Below are positions 15,350 to 24,012 of a DNA stretch of 43,797 nucleotides, one piece after another. Origin of the DNA: Clostridia bacterium (GTDB lineage: Bacteria; Bacillota_A; Clostridia; Christensenellales; Aristaeellaceae); assembly GCA_017397695.1 (NCBI GenBank), contig JAFQIF010000107.1, forward strand, positions 1 to 43,797, given 5' to 3'. Each line of letters opens with the position of its first letter. The first letter of the stretch is position 1. Both the position numbers and the translations under genes were made by a program. Below the pieces are notes generated by a model. That model was not told where the DNA came from. It saw nothing but the letters and a program-made list of their open reading frames with translations, and ran no database searches.

Positions 15350-16666
15350 TCAGATAATATCCGCATATTCCGCCGCAGAGGCCATGAACGGCTTCATCTG
15401 CATCGCCAGCTTCGCGCGCAGACCCGGCAGGTCGGTCTTCGTCAGCCGGCCGCCGCGCACGCGGATTTCGCCGCCGGTCATGACCACGTCTACGTTAGAC
15501 GTGTTGGCGCAGTACACCAGCGCGGAATACGGGTTATACGTCGGGAACATGTTCGCACCCTCAATGGACACGAGGACAAGGTCCGCACGCATGCCGGGCT
15601 TGAGCATGCCGATTTCCTTCTCTGCGCGCAGCGCCTTCGCGCCGCCGCGCGTAGCAAGCGCCACGATGTCCTTCGCCGGGAACAGACTGCGATCCCGGTT
15701 CTCATTCTTATGGAAGTTGGCAAACAGGCGCATCTGGTCAAACAGATTGAGCGTATTGCCGGAAGACGGGCCGTCCGTGCCCAGGCCCACCGGCACATTC
15801 GCCTCCAGCAGCGCCTTCACCGGCGCAACGCCCTTGCCTGCCTTGGTGTTGCTGGCAATGCAGTGCGCAACGCTCGCGCCGTTTCTGGAAAGGCGCTCGG
15901 CGTCCTCCTGGGATACATGGATGCAGTGCGCCGCCAGCAGATGCGGGCTTACCGTGCCGATGGAATCCATATAGGAAAGCGGCGTGTGGCCCATATCCGC
16001 AAAATGCTTCATCTCATAGTCCATCTCGCTCACGTGCAGCGTCATCAGCGTGCCATACTGCACAGCCATCTCGTGTGCACGGCGCAGCGCCGCTTCGTCG
16101 CAGGTAGTCGTTCCGTGCGGCGCCAGAATCGGATGGATGAGATCGTCGTGATAGTATTCCTGCAGGATTTCTCTGGCAATTTCAAAGCCGCCATAGGGCT
16201 TTCCCGGGCTGTCGCAGGTGCTCTGGCCAATGATCGTCTCGCCCAGATAGCCGCGCATGCCCATCTTCCGGCACGCACGCACGACCTCGTCCTCAAAGTA
16301 ATACATATCCACGAACGTGGTCACGCCCGCCAGCAGCATTTCGGCAATGCCATAGAGCGCGCCCAGATACACCAGCTCCGGCGTCATCGCCTTATTCTCC
16401 AGCGGGAACAGGAATCGGCGCAGGCGGTCGGGGCAGTCGTCGCCCATCGTGCGGAACGGAATCATCGACGCATGGCAGTGTGTGTTGACAAAGCCCGGCA
16501 GCAGAATGCCGCCGCGCGCGTCAATGCGTTCGTCGCATTCGCCGGGATACAGGCCCTCGCCCATCGCCTCGATATTCTTGCCATTGACCAGCAGCCAGCC
16601 GTCGCGGATCTGCGTGAATTCCTCGTCCATCGTCAGGATCCACGCATGCTCAAATACCTTCTTCAT
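15350..16666 (-). CDS. Amidohydrolase of the MtaD/TrzA (S-adenosylhomocysteine/methylthioadenosine deaminase) group
   Basis: A 438-residue TIM-barrel metal-dependent hydrolase of the ATZ/TRZ type. Metal and catalytic motifs are in order: FVNTHCHASM (HxH) near residue 60, LAPHGTTTCDE near 180, TLHVSEMDYE near 213, LLAAHCIHVSQED near 245, and GLGTDGPSSGNTLN near 290. The single metal (Zn or Fe) activates water to remove an amino group from a heterocycle; adenosine derivatives such as methylthioadenosine or S-adenosylhomocysteine are the commonest substrates, with guanine or other purines as alternatives. It lies 36 bases after the AbgA-like gene on the same strand and is probably cotranscribed with it. 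The ribosome binding site is weak (AAGG, 11 bases). Confidence 0.88.
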   Translation of the reverse strand: MKKVFEHAWILTMDEEFTQIRDGWLLVNGKNIEAMGEGLYPGECDERIDARGGILLPGFVNTHCHASMIPFRTMGDDCPDRLRRFLFPLENKAMTPELVYLGALYGIAEMLLAGVTTFVDMYYFEDEVVRACRKMGMRGYLGETIIGQSTCDSPGKPYGGFEIAREILQEYYHDDLIHPILAPHGTTTCDEAALRRAHEMAVQYGTLMTLHVSEMDYEMKHFADMGHTPLSYMDSIGTVSPHLLAAHCIHVSQEDAERLSRNGASVAHCIASNTKAGKGVAPVKALLEANVPVGLGTDGPSSGNTLNLFDQMRLFANFHKNENRDRSLFPAKDIVALATRGGAKALRAEKEIGMLKPGMRADLVLVSIEGANMFPTYNPYSALVYCANTSNVDVVMTGGEIRVRGGRLTKTDLPGLRAKLAMQMKPFMASAAEYADII

Positions 16667-16702
16667 ATCTGTATGAACCTTCTTCTTTCTTCTGATTACT
16701 CA

Positions 16703-18019
16703 TCACTTGAGCGCATCCATCGCCGCCGCGCAGAAGACCTGCACGCCCTTTTCCAGCACGCCCTCGTCAAAGTCGAATTTCACCGTGTGCTGTGCGCTGG
16801 CCATCGGCGTCATCACACGCATGTAGGTCGCCTGGCCTCCCCGCTCCTGCACGCGGTTCATCATCACGGAGATGTCCTCGCTGCCCCAGTTCTGAGCGTT
16901 TTCGATGCTGCTCACCGTCAGGTGCGGCAGGTCGCGGCGGACAACGTCCGCAATGCGGGCAAGCAGCTCCGCGTCGCTGTGCTGGCCCTCGGCCTCGCCC
17001 ATCTTTTCAATCTTCACGTCGCAGCCGTACATGGCCGCCGCGCCGCGGCAGATACTTTCGGCGTTTTCCGCCACAAAGCTGTTGATTTTCGTGGTCTCTC
17101 CGCGCACCTCAATCTGCATGACCGCCTTGTCCGCGATCACATTGCGGCCCGTGCCCGCGTGCAGCGTGCCGACATTGACGCGGCTTTGTCCCTCGCTGTG
17201 GCGCGGTATGCCGTGCAGCGCCAGCGCCGCAGATGCAGCCGCCAGCAGCGCGCTTCTGCCCTTTTCCGGATAGCCGCCCGCATGCGCAGCCAGGCCGGTA
17301 AATGTCACGTCGTATTTTGTGGTCGCCAGCGAACCATATGTGCCCGGTGTCACGTCGCCGTCGTCGAGGCTGTCCGTCGGCGCGACATGCGAACCGATGA
17401 ACACATCCACATCGTCCAGATGACCGGCTGCCACGATCGCCTTCGCGCCGCGCGCGCCCTCCTCGCCCGGCTGGAAAATCAGCTTCACCGTGCCGTGCAG
17501 TTCATCCTTCATCTCAGCAAGGATCTTCGCCGTGCCCAGGCCAATCGCCGCATGCGCATCGTGCCCACAGGCGTGCATTTTGCCGGGAAGAACGCTTGCA
17601 AAGCCCTCGCGCGTCGGCCGGTGTGTGTCGTCGGGCCATTCCTGCATGCCCAGCGCGTCGATATCAAAGCGCATCCCGACCGTCGGGCCATTGCCGCAGC
17701 GCAGAATACCGATCACGCCGGTAAAGCCCTCGCGCATATCCTTCGTAAGACAGCTTTCCTCGCATCCGTATTCCAGCACACGCGCCAGGTGCTCCTGCGT
17801 TTCCTTCTCAGGCGGCACGCCCATGCGCGCATCCTCGCGGCAGACGGCGCGGCCGGTGAGCACCTCATAGCCCATCTCACGCAGCTCTTTGGCAATCAGC
17901 GCGCTGGTGCGCATCTCCAGCCATCCCGTCTCCGGGAAGCGATGGATACTGCGCCGGATATCGCTGAGCCAGGGCGCAAGCGACTGACTGCGTGCAATCA
18001 TGCTTTCCATTTTATTCAT
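16703..18019 (-). CDS. M20 family amidohydrolase, AbgA-like
   Basis: A 438-residue M20D dipeptidase/aminoacylase. Metal motifs include RFDIDALG near residue 115, HACGHDAHAAIGLGTAKIL near 150, and FQPGEEGARGAKAI near 185 (catalytic Glu pair). The lid domain follows at about 215-335. The N-terminal PETGWLEMRTS, the CREDARMG segment and the length match AbgA, a subunit of p-aminobenzoyl-glutamate hydrolase (436 residues), better than short M20 aminoacylases. No AbgB homologue is in the window, so the substrate may be another N-acyl or amide compound. ATG 18019 has GGAGGG 8-9 bases upstream. It is first in a two-gene operon with the deaminase and divergent from the PfkB kinase. Confidence 0.88.
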   Translation of the reverse strand: MNKMESMIARSQSLAPWLSDIRRSIHRFPETGWLEMRTSALIAKELREMGYEVLTGRAVCREDARMGVPPEKETQEHLARVLEYGCEESCLTKDMREGFTGVIGILRCGNGPTVGMRFDIDALGMQEWPDDTHRPTREGFASVLPGKMHACGHDAHAAIGLGTAKILAEMKDELHGTVKLIFQPGEEGARGAKAIVAAGHLDDVDVFIGSHVAPTDSLDDGDVTPGTYGSLATTKYDVTFTGLAAHAGGYPEKGRSALLAAASAALALHGIPRHSEGQSRVNVGTLHAGTGRNVIADKAVMQIEVRGETTKINSFVAENAESICRGAAAMYGCDVKIEKMGEAEGQHSDAELLARIADVVRRDLPHLTVSSIENAQNWGSEDISVMMNRVQERGGQATYMRVMTPMASAQHTVKFDFDEGVLEKGVQVFCAAAMDALK

Positions 18020-18057
18020 ATCGGATTCCCTCCGTATAAAGCCTGATGAATAAAATG

Positions 18058-18086
18058 ATGATATCACAATTGACGCAAACCTTCAA
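18058..18086 (-). promoter_or_regulatory. Promoter of the AbgA-like operon
   Basis: On the minus strand: TTGAAG (18081-18086), 17 bases, TATCAT (18058-18063). It overlaps the kinase promoter on the other strand. Confidence 0.65.
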
Positions 18087-18098
18087 GCGTCGTATACT
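18070..18098 (+). promoter_or_regulatory. Promoter of the PfkB kinase gene
   Basis: TTGACG (18070-18075), 17 bases, TATACT (18093-18098). It interleaves with the divergent promoter of the AbgA-like gene. Confidence 0.8.
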
Positions 18099-18138
18099 GT
18101 GGATACAGCAATAAAAGCACAAATCGTGAGGTATTTCG

Positions 18139-19044
18139 ATGAAAAACGTCCTTGTGATCGGTTCCACCTGTGTGGATGTGATCCTTCGTGTGGATCATCT
18201 GCCCAAAACCGAGGAAAATATACACCCGCAGTCCCAGCGCTTCGCCATCGGCGGCTGCGCTTACAATGTGGCCAACATCCTCGGCCGCGCCGGTGCAGAC
18301 ATGACCTTTGTCACGCCGGTCGGCCGTAAGGGTGTTTTCGGCCCGTTTGTGCGTGAGGCGCTCTCGCCGCTGAGCTTTGTGACGATGATTGACCTGCCCG
18401 ATGCACAGAACGGCTGCTGCTACTGCTTTGTCGAAAAAAACGGCGAGCGCACGTTTGCCTCCGTGCACGGCGCGGAATACACCTTTGATCCTGCATGGAT
18501 GACGCCCTACGCCGACAAAATGTTTGATTACGGCTACGTCTGCGGCCTTGAAGTGGAGGAGTGTACGGGCGAAGCGCTGGTCAGCTGGCTGGAAACGGCA
18601 AGCATCGGCACGCTCGTCTACGCTCCCGGCCCACGCGGCGTGCGCATCCGCAAGGATCTCACCGACAGGCTCTATGCGCTGCATCCCATGCTGCACATCA
18701 ACGCCGGCGAAGCAAAGGCGCTCTCCGGCTGCGATGATCTGGACGACGCCCTGCGCGCGCTCTATCAGCACACGGGCAATACCGTTATCGCAACCATGGG
18801 TGCAGACGGCGTGCGCTGTATCGAAAACGGAGCGATCTATACCGTAGCCGGCACGCCCGCCGGGCATGTGGTGGATACTATCGGCGCGGGCGATTCCCAT
18901 GCCGGCGCAACGCTGCTGGGCCTGTGCCGCGGCATGTCCCTCTCTGACAGCCTGTCCATGGCCAACGGTGTGTCTGCCGCCGTGGTGATGACGGATGGCG
19001 CAACGCTTTCCGACGAGGATTTTGCGCGCGTCATCCCGCTGTAA
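18139..19044 (+). CDS. PfkB-family carbohydrate/nucleoside kinase
   Basis: A 301-residue ribokinase-like sugar kinase. The N-terminal signature appears as FAIGGCAYNVANILGRAGAD (residues 35-54), and the C-terminal anion hole and catalytic Asp as DTIGAGDSHAG, slightly unlike the usual DTTGAGDAF (His for Phe). ATP-dependent phosphorylation of a sugar, sugar acid or nucleoside is expected. The substrate cannot be read. The start ATG has GAGG 8 bases upstream. The divergent amidohydrolase operon suggests, without proof, a nucleoside or amino-sugar route. It is a single-gene transcript; TRAP genes with their own promoter follow 418 bases later. Confidence 0.9.
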   Translation: MKNVLVIGSTCVDVILRVDHLPKTEENIHPQSQRFAIGGCAYNVANILGRAGADMTFVTPVGRKGVFGPFVREALSPLSFVTMIDLPDAQNGCCYCFVEKNGERTFASVHGAEYTFDPAWMTPYADKMFDYGYVCGLEVEECTGEALVSWLETASIGTLVYAPGPRGVRIRKDLTDRLYALHPMLHINAGEAKALSGCDDLDDALRALYQHTGNTVIATMGADGVRCIENGAIYTVAGTPAGHVVDTIGAGDSHAGATLLGLCRGMSLSDSLSMANGVSAAVVMTDGATLSDEDFARVIPL

Positions 19045-19461
19045 TTCTTTCCATATCTTTCCTGCCCGCCGCTGCGCATGATCTGCGCTTCGGCGGGCAC
19101 TATAATGCACGAGGAGCCGGACACTTCGTCCGACCCGGAAACATCGCTTCACCAGACGTGCTCGCCATCGTCATGATTGCGCAGCCGTCCGGCAAGCTAT
19201 TCCGGCTGGGCTGCGCAAAGCACAGGCTTTGAAAGCAATCCCTCCTCTTTTGAAGCCGGAGGCCGCAGATGATATTCTGTGGCCTCTGCGCGTTTCCGCC
19301 TTCATGCATATTTCTTCCATTCTGCATCCTCTTTGATGAACATTTTTCACCTTAGTCATGAATATTATTGACAAAATGCAGATTCGGTGTAAAATGGTGC
19401 TCACGTACCGCAAAAAATGCAGCGCGACGAATGTGCTGCAGCAATATTGGAGGACAAAACC
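19045..19461. other. Long intergenic region between pfkB and dctP
   Basis: 417 bases without a convincing gene. It holds a GC hairpin, GCCCGCCG (19064-19071) with CGGCGGGC (19091-19098), without a T-run and probably the 3' end of the kinase mRNA. A small CGGAC/GTCCG hairpin lies near 19110-19126. An 11-bp hairpin, GAGGCCGCAGA (19259-19269) with TCTGTGGCCTC (19276-19286, one G-U pair), precedes the dctP promoter at 19368-19395. The 19259 hairpin could be a terminator remnant or part of a small RNA. There is no clear riboswitch. Confidence 0.5.
19368..19395 (+). promoter_or_regulatory. Promoter of the TRAP operon
   Basis: Consensus TTGACA (19368-19373), 16 bases, TAAAAT (19390-19395). The leader to the dctP ATG is about 60 bases. 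Confidence 0.82.
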
Positions 19462-20436
19462 ATGAAGAAACTGATGACTATCCTTGTTCTGGCTCTCGCG
19501 CTGTGCGTGGCCGGCACCGCCATGGCGGAAACCGTGTTCCAGCTGGGCACCACCGTCAACGAGCAGGATTCCTTCCAGGTCGCGGCCGAAAAGTTCGCCG
19601 AGCTGGTTGCCGAGCGCACCAATGGCGAATACAAGATCGAGATCTATCCCAACGGCACCCTGGGCGGCGAGAGCGACATGCTCGACTCCATGTCCATGGG
19701 CATGCTGGATATGGGTATCATCACCTCCGGCCCGTTCGTCAATTTCTCCGAGATGATGGGCGTGCTGGATATGCCGTACCTCTTCGCCACCAACGAGGAA
19801 GCCTATGAGATCCTCGACGGCGAAATCGGCCAGGAGTTGCTCACCACCCTCGAAGAGGCTGGCCTCAAGGGTCTGGCCTATGCCGAGCGCGGCTTCCGCA
19901 ACGTGACCAACTCCGTTCGCCCGGTCACCTGCGCCGAGGACCTCAAGGGCCTGAAGCTGCGCGTGATGGAGAACGAAGTCTACACCGCCACCTTCAAGGC
20001 GCTGGGCGTCAATGCCGTGCCGATGGCCTGGGCCGAAGCGCTCACCGCTATGCAGCAGGGCACCATCGAAGGCCAGGAGAACCCGGTCAACGTCATGTAC
20101 TCCTACGGCCTGTGGGACTACGGCCAGAAGTACGCCACCTTCGATCGTCACTCCTACGCGACGGCGATCATCACCATGAGCCTGGATGTGTACAACACCC
20201 TGGACGAAGCCACGCAGGAGATCTTCAAGCAGGCCGCGCAGGAAGCCGCCGAGTTTGAGCGCGCCTGGGTTGCCGAGCAGGAAGCCGGCCAGCTGCAGGC
20301 CCTCAAGGACAACGGTATGGAGATCGTTGAGAATCCGGATGTCGATTCCTTCCGCGCCGCCGTGCAGCCGGTGTACGATGCGTATCCGCAGTTCGCCGAG
20401 TATATCGAGCTCATTCAGACCGCGCTGGCAGAGTAA
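19462..20436 (+). CDS. dctP: TRAP transporter solute-binding protein DctP
   Basis: A 324-residue exported binding protein of the DctP family. Residues 1-22 are a signal peptide ending AMA-ET. Cys15 is inside the hydrophobic core, not a lipobox. Family marks are the PNGTLGGESDMLDSM segment, LKGLKLRVMENEVY (the Arg that binds the substrate carboxylate lies here), and MQQGTIEGQENPV. It captures a carboxylated substrate (C4-dicarboxylate, sugar acid or similar) outside the membrane and passes it to DctQM, using a sodium or proton gradient. GGAGG precedes ATG 19462. A terminator between dctP and dctQ probably gives the binding protein higher expression than the membrane subunits. Confidence 0.92.
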   Translation: MKKLMTILVLALALCVAGTAMAETVFQLGTTVNEQDSFQVAAEKFAELVAERTNGEYKIEIYPNGTLGGESDMLDSMSMGMLDMGIITSGPFVNFSEMMGVLDMPYLFATNEEAYEILDGEIGQELLTTLEEAGLKGLAYAERGFRNVTNSVRPVTCAEDLKGLKLRVMENEVYTATFKALGVNAVPMAWAEALTAMQQGTIEGQENPVNVMYSYGLWDYGQKYATFDRHSYATAIITMSLDVYNTLDEATQEIFKQAAQEAAEFERAWVAEQEAGQLQALKDNGMEIVENPDVDSFRAAVQPVYDAYPQFAEYIELIQTALAE

Positions 20437-20461
20437 CCGCCAACTGATTGAATGCTGAAAA

Positions 20462-20492
20462 ACGGCGCTCCGTCGTGGAGCGCCGTCTTTTA
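20462..20492 (+). terminator. Internal terminator between dctP and dctQ
   Basis: Perfect 10-bp stem ACGGCGCTCC (20462-20471) with GGAGCGCCGT (20477-20486), followed by CTTTTAT. It lies between two genes of one transporter. Confidence 0.9.
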
Positions 20493-20506
20493 TCGGAGGA
20501 AATTCC

Positions 20507-20995
20507 ATGAACGTCATCAAGAAGATTCTCACGCCCGTCAGTGATGTGCTGGACAAGCTCTGCTCCGCCGCCATCGTCATCATGCTGGGCGCGATGGTGA
20601 TCATCACCGGCGCGCAGATCATCTGCCGCACCTGGTTCACCGCGCTGTCCTGGTCGGATGAGGTGACCCGCTATCTGCTCATCTGGTCCACCTTTCTGGG
20701 CGCTACCGTCGTCTACCGCCACAACGGCCATATCTCCGTTACGCTGCTGCGCGATGCTGTCGGCCCCCGCGCCGCCAAGGCGCTGCGCGTCGCCGTGCAT
20801 GTGATCTGCTTTGTGCTCTTTGCCGTACTGCTCTATTACAGCACGCTCTACTGCATGAAGCTCAAGAAGACCGCCACGGCCATGCCCATCAAGATGAAGT
20901 ACATCTATAGCTGCATTCCCGTCAGCATGGTGTTCATGATGATCCACGCCCTGCTGATGGGCGTGGAAGAGGCGCTTACGGAGGTGAAGGGATAA
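20507..20995 (+). CDS. dctQ: TRAP transporter small permease subunit DctQ
   Basis: A 162-residue membrane protein with four predicted helices (about 17-40, 52-70, 90-112, 133-153), the DctQ layout. The DEVTRYLLIWSTFLGA stretch near residues 54-69 is the common family signature. DctQ forms a complex with DctM, stabilising it and helping the binding protein dock. GGAGG is 7 bases before ATG 20507. Its stop overlaps the dctM start by one base (TAATG), so the two are translationally coupled. Confidence 0.92.
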   Translation: MNVIKKILTPVSDVLDKLCSAAIVIMLGAMVIITGAQIICRTWFTALSWSDEVTRYLLIWSTFLGATVVYRHNGHISVTLLRDAVGPRAAKALRVAVHVICFVLFAVLLYYSTLYCMKLKKTATAMPIKMKYIYSCIPVSMVFMMIHALLMGVEEALTEVKG

Positions 20996-22263
20996 TGGCT
21001 CTGATTCTCTTTGGCATGTTCATCCTTCTGCTGGCCGTCGGCGTGCCGGTCGGCTTCTCTATCTGCTCCGCCGCAGGCATTACGCTCTTTGCCGGCCTCG
21101 GCGATGCAAAGATGATGATGCTGGCGCAGCGCATGTTCGTCGCCTGCGATTCCTTCTCCCTGATCGCCGTCCCCTTCTTTATCTTCGCGGGCGATCTGCT
21201 CGCCGGCGGCAAGATTTCGAAGGTACTCGTCGAGTTCTGCGAATCCCTGCTGGGCATGATCAAGGGTGGTCTGTCCGTGGTTTCCGTTCTTGCAGGTATG
21301 TTCTTTGCCGCGATCTCCGGTTCCGGTGCGGCGACCACCGCCGCTGTCGGCGCAACGCTCGTGCCCGAGCTCAAGAAGCGCGGCTACAAGGAAGATCAGG
21401 CAGCCGCGCTGATCGCAGCCGCCGGCACCATCGGCGTCGTCATTCCGCCCTCCGTTCCGATGGTTCTCTACGCCGTCATCGCGGAGGAGAGCGTCAATAA
21501 TCTGTTCCAGGCGGGCTTCCTGCCCGGCTTCCTGATGGGCGCGGCACTGATTGCCATCGCGCTATTCCAGGCCTACAGGAACAATTATCCCAAGGGTGCC
21601 TCGTTCAATCTCAAAAATGTCTGGCGCACCTTCTTAAAGGCCATTCCCGGCATCCTGATGCCGTGCATCATCCTGGGCGGCATCTTCTCCGGCTACTTTA
21701 CGCCGTCCGAAGCTGCGGCAGTCGCCGTCATCTACGCGCTGATCGTTTCCACCTTCGTCTACCGCGACATGACCTGGAAAAAGCTCTATGCCACCATGCT
21801 CGGCTCCGCAAAGACCAGCGCCGTCATCATGATCATCATCGCCTGCTCCGGTCCGTTCGGCTGGGCGCTGGCCAACTGGAAGATTCCGGAGACCATCTCT
21901 GCCGCCGTGCTGAGCGTTTCCACCAACAAGTATGTCATCCTCTTCCTGATCTCGGTCATCATTCTGATCGCCGGCGTATTCATGGAAACTTCCTCCGCGA
22001 TCATCCTGCTCACCCCGGTTTTCCTGCCGCTGATCCGCGCGCTGGGTATCTCCACGCTGCATTTCGGCATCCTCTTCGTGGTGGGTATCGCCATCGGCAT
22101 GATCACCCCGCCGGTTGCCATCAACCTGTTCGTTGCCTCCGGTATCACCAATCTGCCGCTGACCAGGATTTCCAAGGCCGTTATCCCCTATCTGCTCGGC
22201 CTGATCGTCATCTTCCTGTTCATCGTCTACGGTCCGCTGTTTATTCCGGGCTTCATCGGCTGA
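20995..22263 (+). CDS. dctM: TRAP transporter large permease subunit DctM
   Basis: A 422-residue, highly hydrophobic subunit with about 11-12 helices, the transport channel of the TRAP system. Family segments include PFFIFAGDLLAGGKIS near residue 58, FFAAISGSGAATTAAVG near 103, IPPSVPMVLYA near 150, FTPSEAAAVAVIYA near 228, and a second inverted-half motif, MITPPVAINLFVASGI, near residue 360. It uses an ion gradient to bring the DctP-bound carboxylate into the cell. It starts at the TAATG overlap with dctQ and ends before a strong terminator. The substrate class is inferred from the family. Confidence 0.94.
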   Translation: MALILFGMFILLLAVGVPVGFSICSAAGITLFAGLGDAKMMMLAQRMFVACDSFSLIAVPFFIFAGDLLAGGKISKVLVEFCESLLGMIKGGLSVVSVLAGMFFAAISGSGAATTAAVGATLVPELKKRGYKEDQAAALIAAAGTIGVVIPPSVPMVLYAVIAEESVNNLFQAGFLPGFLMGAALIAIALFQAYRNNYPKGASFNLKNVWRTFLKAIPGILMPCIILGGIFSGYFTPSEAAAVAVIYALIVSTFVYRDMTWKKLYATMLGSAKTSAVIMIIIACSGPFGWALANWKIPETISAAVLSVSTNKYVILFLISVIILIAGVFMETSSAIILLTPVFLPLIRALGISTLHFGILFVVGIAIGMITPPVAINLFVASGITNLPLTRISKAVIPYLLGLIVIFLFIVYGPLFIPGFIG

Positions 22264-22273
22264 CAGCGCATTT

Positions 22274-22302
22274 CGCCTCTCCGCAGGGAGAGGCGTTTTT
22301 TC
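22274..22302 (+). terminator. Terminator of the TRAP operon
   Basis: Stem CGCCTCTCC (22274-22282) with GGAGAGGCG (22287-22295), followed by TTTTTTC, 11 bases past the dctM stop. Confidence 0.93.
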
Positions 22303-22349
22303 ATCATGCCCCGCTTGTGCCGGGTCCGCTTTTTTGTGACAATTTGCTC

Positions 22350-22377
22350 TTAACAAAAGCGCAATTCGTGGTATCAT
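22350..22377 (+). promoter_or_regulatory. Promoter of the first MATE gene
   Basis: TTAACA (22350-22355), 16 bases, TATCAT (22372-22377), about 35 bases before the start codon. Confidence 0.65.
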
Positions 22378-22412
22378 GAATGTATACTGAAATGATCAAG
22401 GAGAGGGCGCGT

Positions 22413-23795
22413 ATGTTTAAAACCGATGCACACCGCACCATGGACATGACCGAGGGCCCGCTGTTTTCGCAGATTCTGCTCTTTGCCCTGCCGATTATGC
22501 TTTCGGGCATTCTTCAGCTTCTCTTCAATGCTGCCGATACCGTCGTTGTCGGCCGCTTTGCCGGCAGTCAGGCGCTGGCCGCCGTCGGCTCCGTCGGCTC
22601 GCTCAATAACCTGATCATCAGCCTGTTCATCGGCTTGTCCGTGGGCGCCAACGTGCTCGTCGCGCGCTATACCGGTTCGCGCCGCCCACAGGATGTATCC
22701 GAAACCGTGCATACCTCCGTGCTTCTTTCCATCATCGGCGGTCTGGTGCTCGCGTTTGCTGGCTTCGCGCTTGCGCATCCTCTGCTTGAGCTGATGGGTT
22801 CTCCCGAAGACGTCATCGACCTGGCCGTGCTCTATGTACGCATTCTGTTTATCGGCATGCCCGTGCAGATGCTCTATAATTTCTGCGCCGCCATCCTTCG
22901 CGCCATCGGCGATACCAAGCGTCCGCTGTACTTCCTCACCGTCGCAGGCATCATCAATGTCATCCTGAATCTCATCTTCGTCGTTGTCTTCCACATGAGC
23001 GTGGCAGGCGTCGCGTTGGCTACGATCATCTCGCAGGCAGTCTCCGCCTGGCTGGTTGTGCGCTCGCTCATGCTCATGGAAGGGCCGACGCACCTGAATC
23101 TGCGCCGCCTGCGCATTCATCCGGGCAAGCTGCGCGAAATCATCCGTATCGGTCTGCCTGCAGGCATCCAGTCCTCCGTCTTCTCCCTGTCCAACGTCGT
23201 CATCCAGTCGTCCATCAACAGCTTCGGTTCCACCGTCATCGCCGCCAACGCCGCTGCCGCCAACATCGGCAGCTTCATCTATCAGGCGATGAATACGTTC
23301 CAGCAGGCGATCACCTGCTTCGCCAGCCAGAACATGGGCGCGCACAAGCCGCGCCGCATCTTTACGGCAATGAAGGCGAGCATGTGCTGGTCCATCCTTT
23401 TCGGCGTGCTGCTCGGCGTCCTGTCCTGTATATTCGGCCGCCAGCTGCTGGCGCTGTATTCCACGGATCCTGCCGTTATCGAAGCCGGCATGGAACGCGT
23501 GTATATCGTCAACGGACCGTATTTCCTCTGCGGCATGATGGAGGTCATGACCGGCGTTCTGCGCGGCGTAGGTTATTCCATCCTGCCCATGGCCGTATCC
23601 ATTCTCGGCGCCTGCGTCTTCCGCATCGTGTGGGTTGTCACCGTCTTTGCCGCCGTGCCCACCATGCAGTGCCTGATGATCTCCTATCCGGTCTCCTGGC
23701 TGCTCACGTTTGTGGTGCTCGTGTTCTTCTTCCGCCTGATCTGGAAAAGGCGCGTCGCGCTGCTGTTCACGCCGGAGGAACTGGCCAGAGCGTAA
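22413..23795 (+). CDS. MATE-family multidrug/organic cation efflux protein (first copy)
   Basis: A 460-residue membrane protein with 12 predicted helices in two related halves. It has MATE features such as FNAADTVVVGRFAGSQALAA near residue 40, VGANVLVARYTGS near 85, and the second-half counterpart SIINSFGSTVIAANAAA-like segment near 270, plus TFQQAITCFASQNMGA. MATE proteins export cationic drugs and metabolites in exchange for sodium or protons. The substrate is unknown. ATG 22413 has AAGGAG upstream. An upstream in-frame extension is not supported. It is monocistronic, with its own promoter, then repeat copy 7 and a terminator downstream. It is only distantly similar to the MATE protein at 39380. 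Confidence 0.92.
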   Translation: MFKTDAHRTMDMTEGPLFSQILLFALPIMLSGILQLLFNAADTVVVGRFAGSQALAAVGSVGSLNNLIISLFIGLSVGANVLVARYTGSRRPQDVSETVHTSVLLSIIGGLVLAFAGFALAHPLLELMGSPEDVIDLAVLYVRILFIGMPVQMLYNFCAAILRAIGDTKRPLYFLTVAGIINVILNLIFVVVFHMSVAGVALATIISQAVSAWLVVRSLMLMEGPTHLNLRRLRIHPGKLREIIRIGLPAGIQSSVFSLSNVVIQSSINSFGSTVIAANAAAANIGSFIYQAMNTFQQAITCFASQNMGAHKPRRIFTAMKASMCWSILFGVLLGVLSCIFGRQLLALYSTDPAVIEAGMERVYIVNGPYFLCGMMEVMTGVLRGVGYSILPMAVSILGACVFRIVWVVTVFAAVPTMQCLMISYPVSWLLTFVVLVFFFRLIWKRRVALLFTPEELARA

Positions 23796-23803
23796 TGGGA
23801 AGA

Positions 23804-23968
23804 AAACGCCGAGGATACTGTCCCCAAACCCCTGCCGAGGGATTTATCTCCTCGCTCGACGCTCGTCGGTCAGGACAGCCTGCAGGGCTGTCATTCACAC
23901 CTGTCCCAGTTCGGAGAATCCGAACCCTCAGACTCCCTTCTTCGCTTCGCGCCGGCTTAAAGCTGCAT
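23804..23968 (+). repeat. Dispersed repeat, copy 7 (composite)
   Basis: It opens with CGCCGAGGATACTGTCCCCA and a GAGGGATTTATCTCCTC hairpin. An inserted part follows with GACAGCC-TGCA-GGGCTGTC and GTTCGGA-GAA-TCCGAAC hairpins. It closes with the standard tail CCCTTCTTCGCTTCGCGCCGG and CTTAAAGC. The tail is nearly identical to other copies while the middle is replaced. Confidence 0.65.
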
Positions 23969-23975
23969 AAGCAAA

Positions 23976-24012
23976 ACAACGCCTTCCGCTTTCGCGAAAG
24001 GCGTTGTCTTTT
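23976..24012 (+). terminator. Terminator after the first MATE gene
   Basis: Stem ACAACGCCTT (23976-23985) with AAGGCGTTGT (23998-24007), inner CGC/GCG pairs, then CTTTT. Confidence 0.88.

Noticed and set aside
19100..19150. A possible further copy of the dispersed repeat downstream of pfkB
   Set aside because: Only a CGGAC/GTCCG hairpin resembles it; the CTTCTTCGCTTCGCG tail and hairpin 1 are missing.
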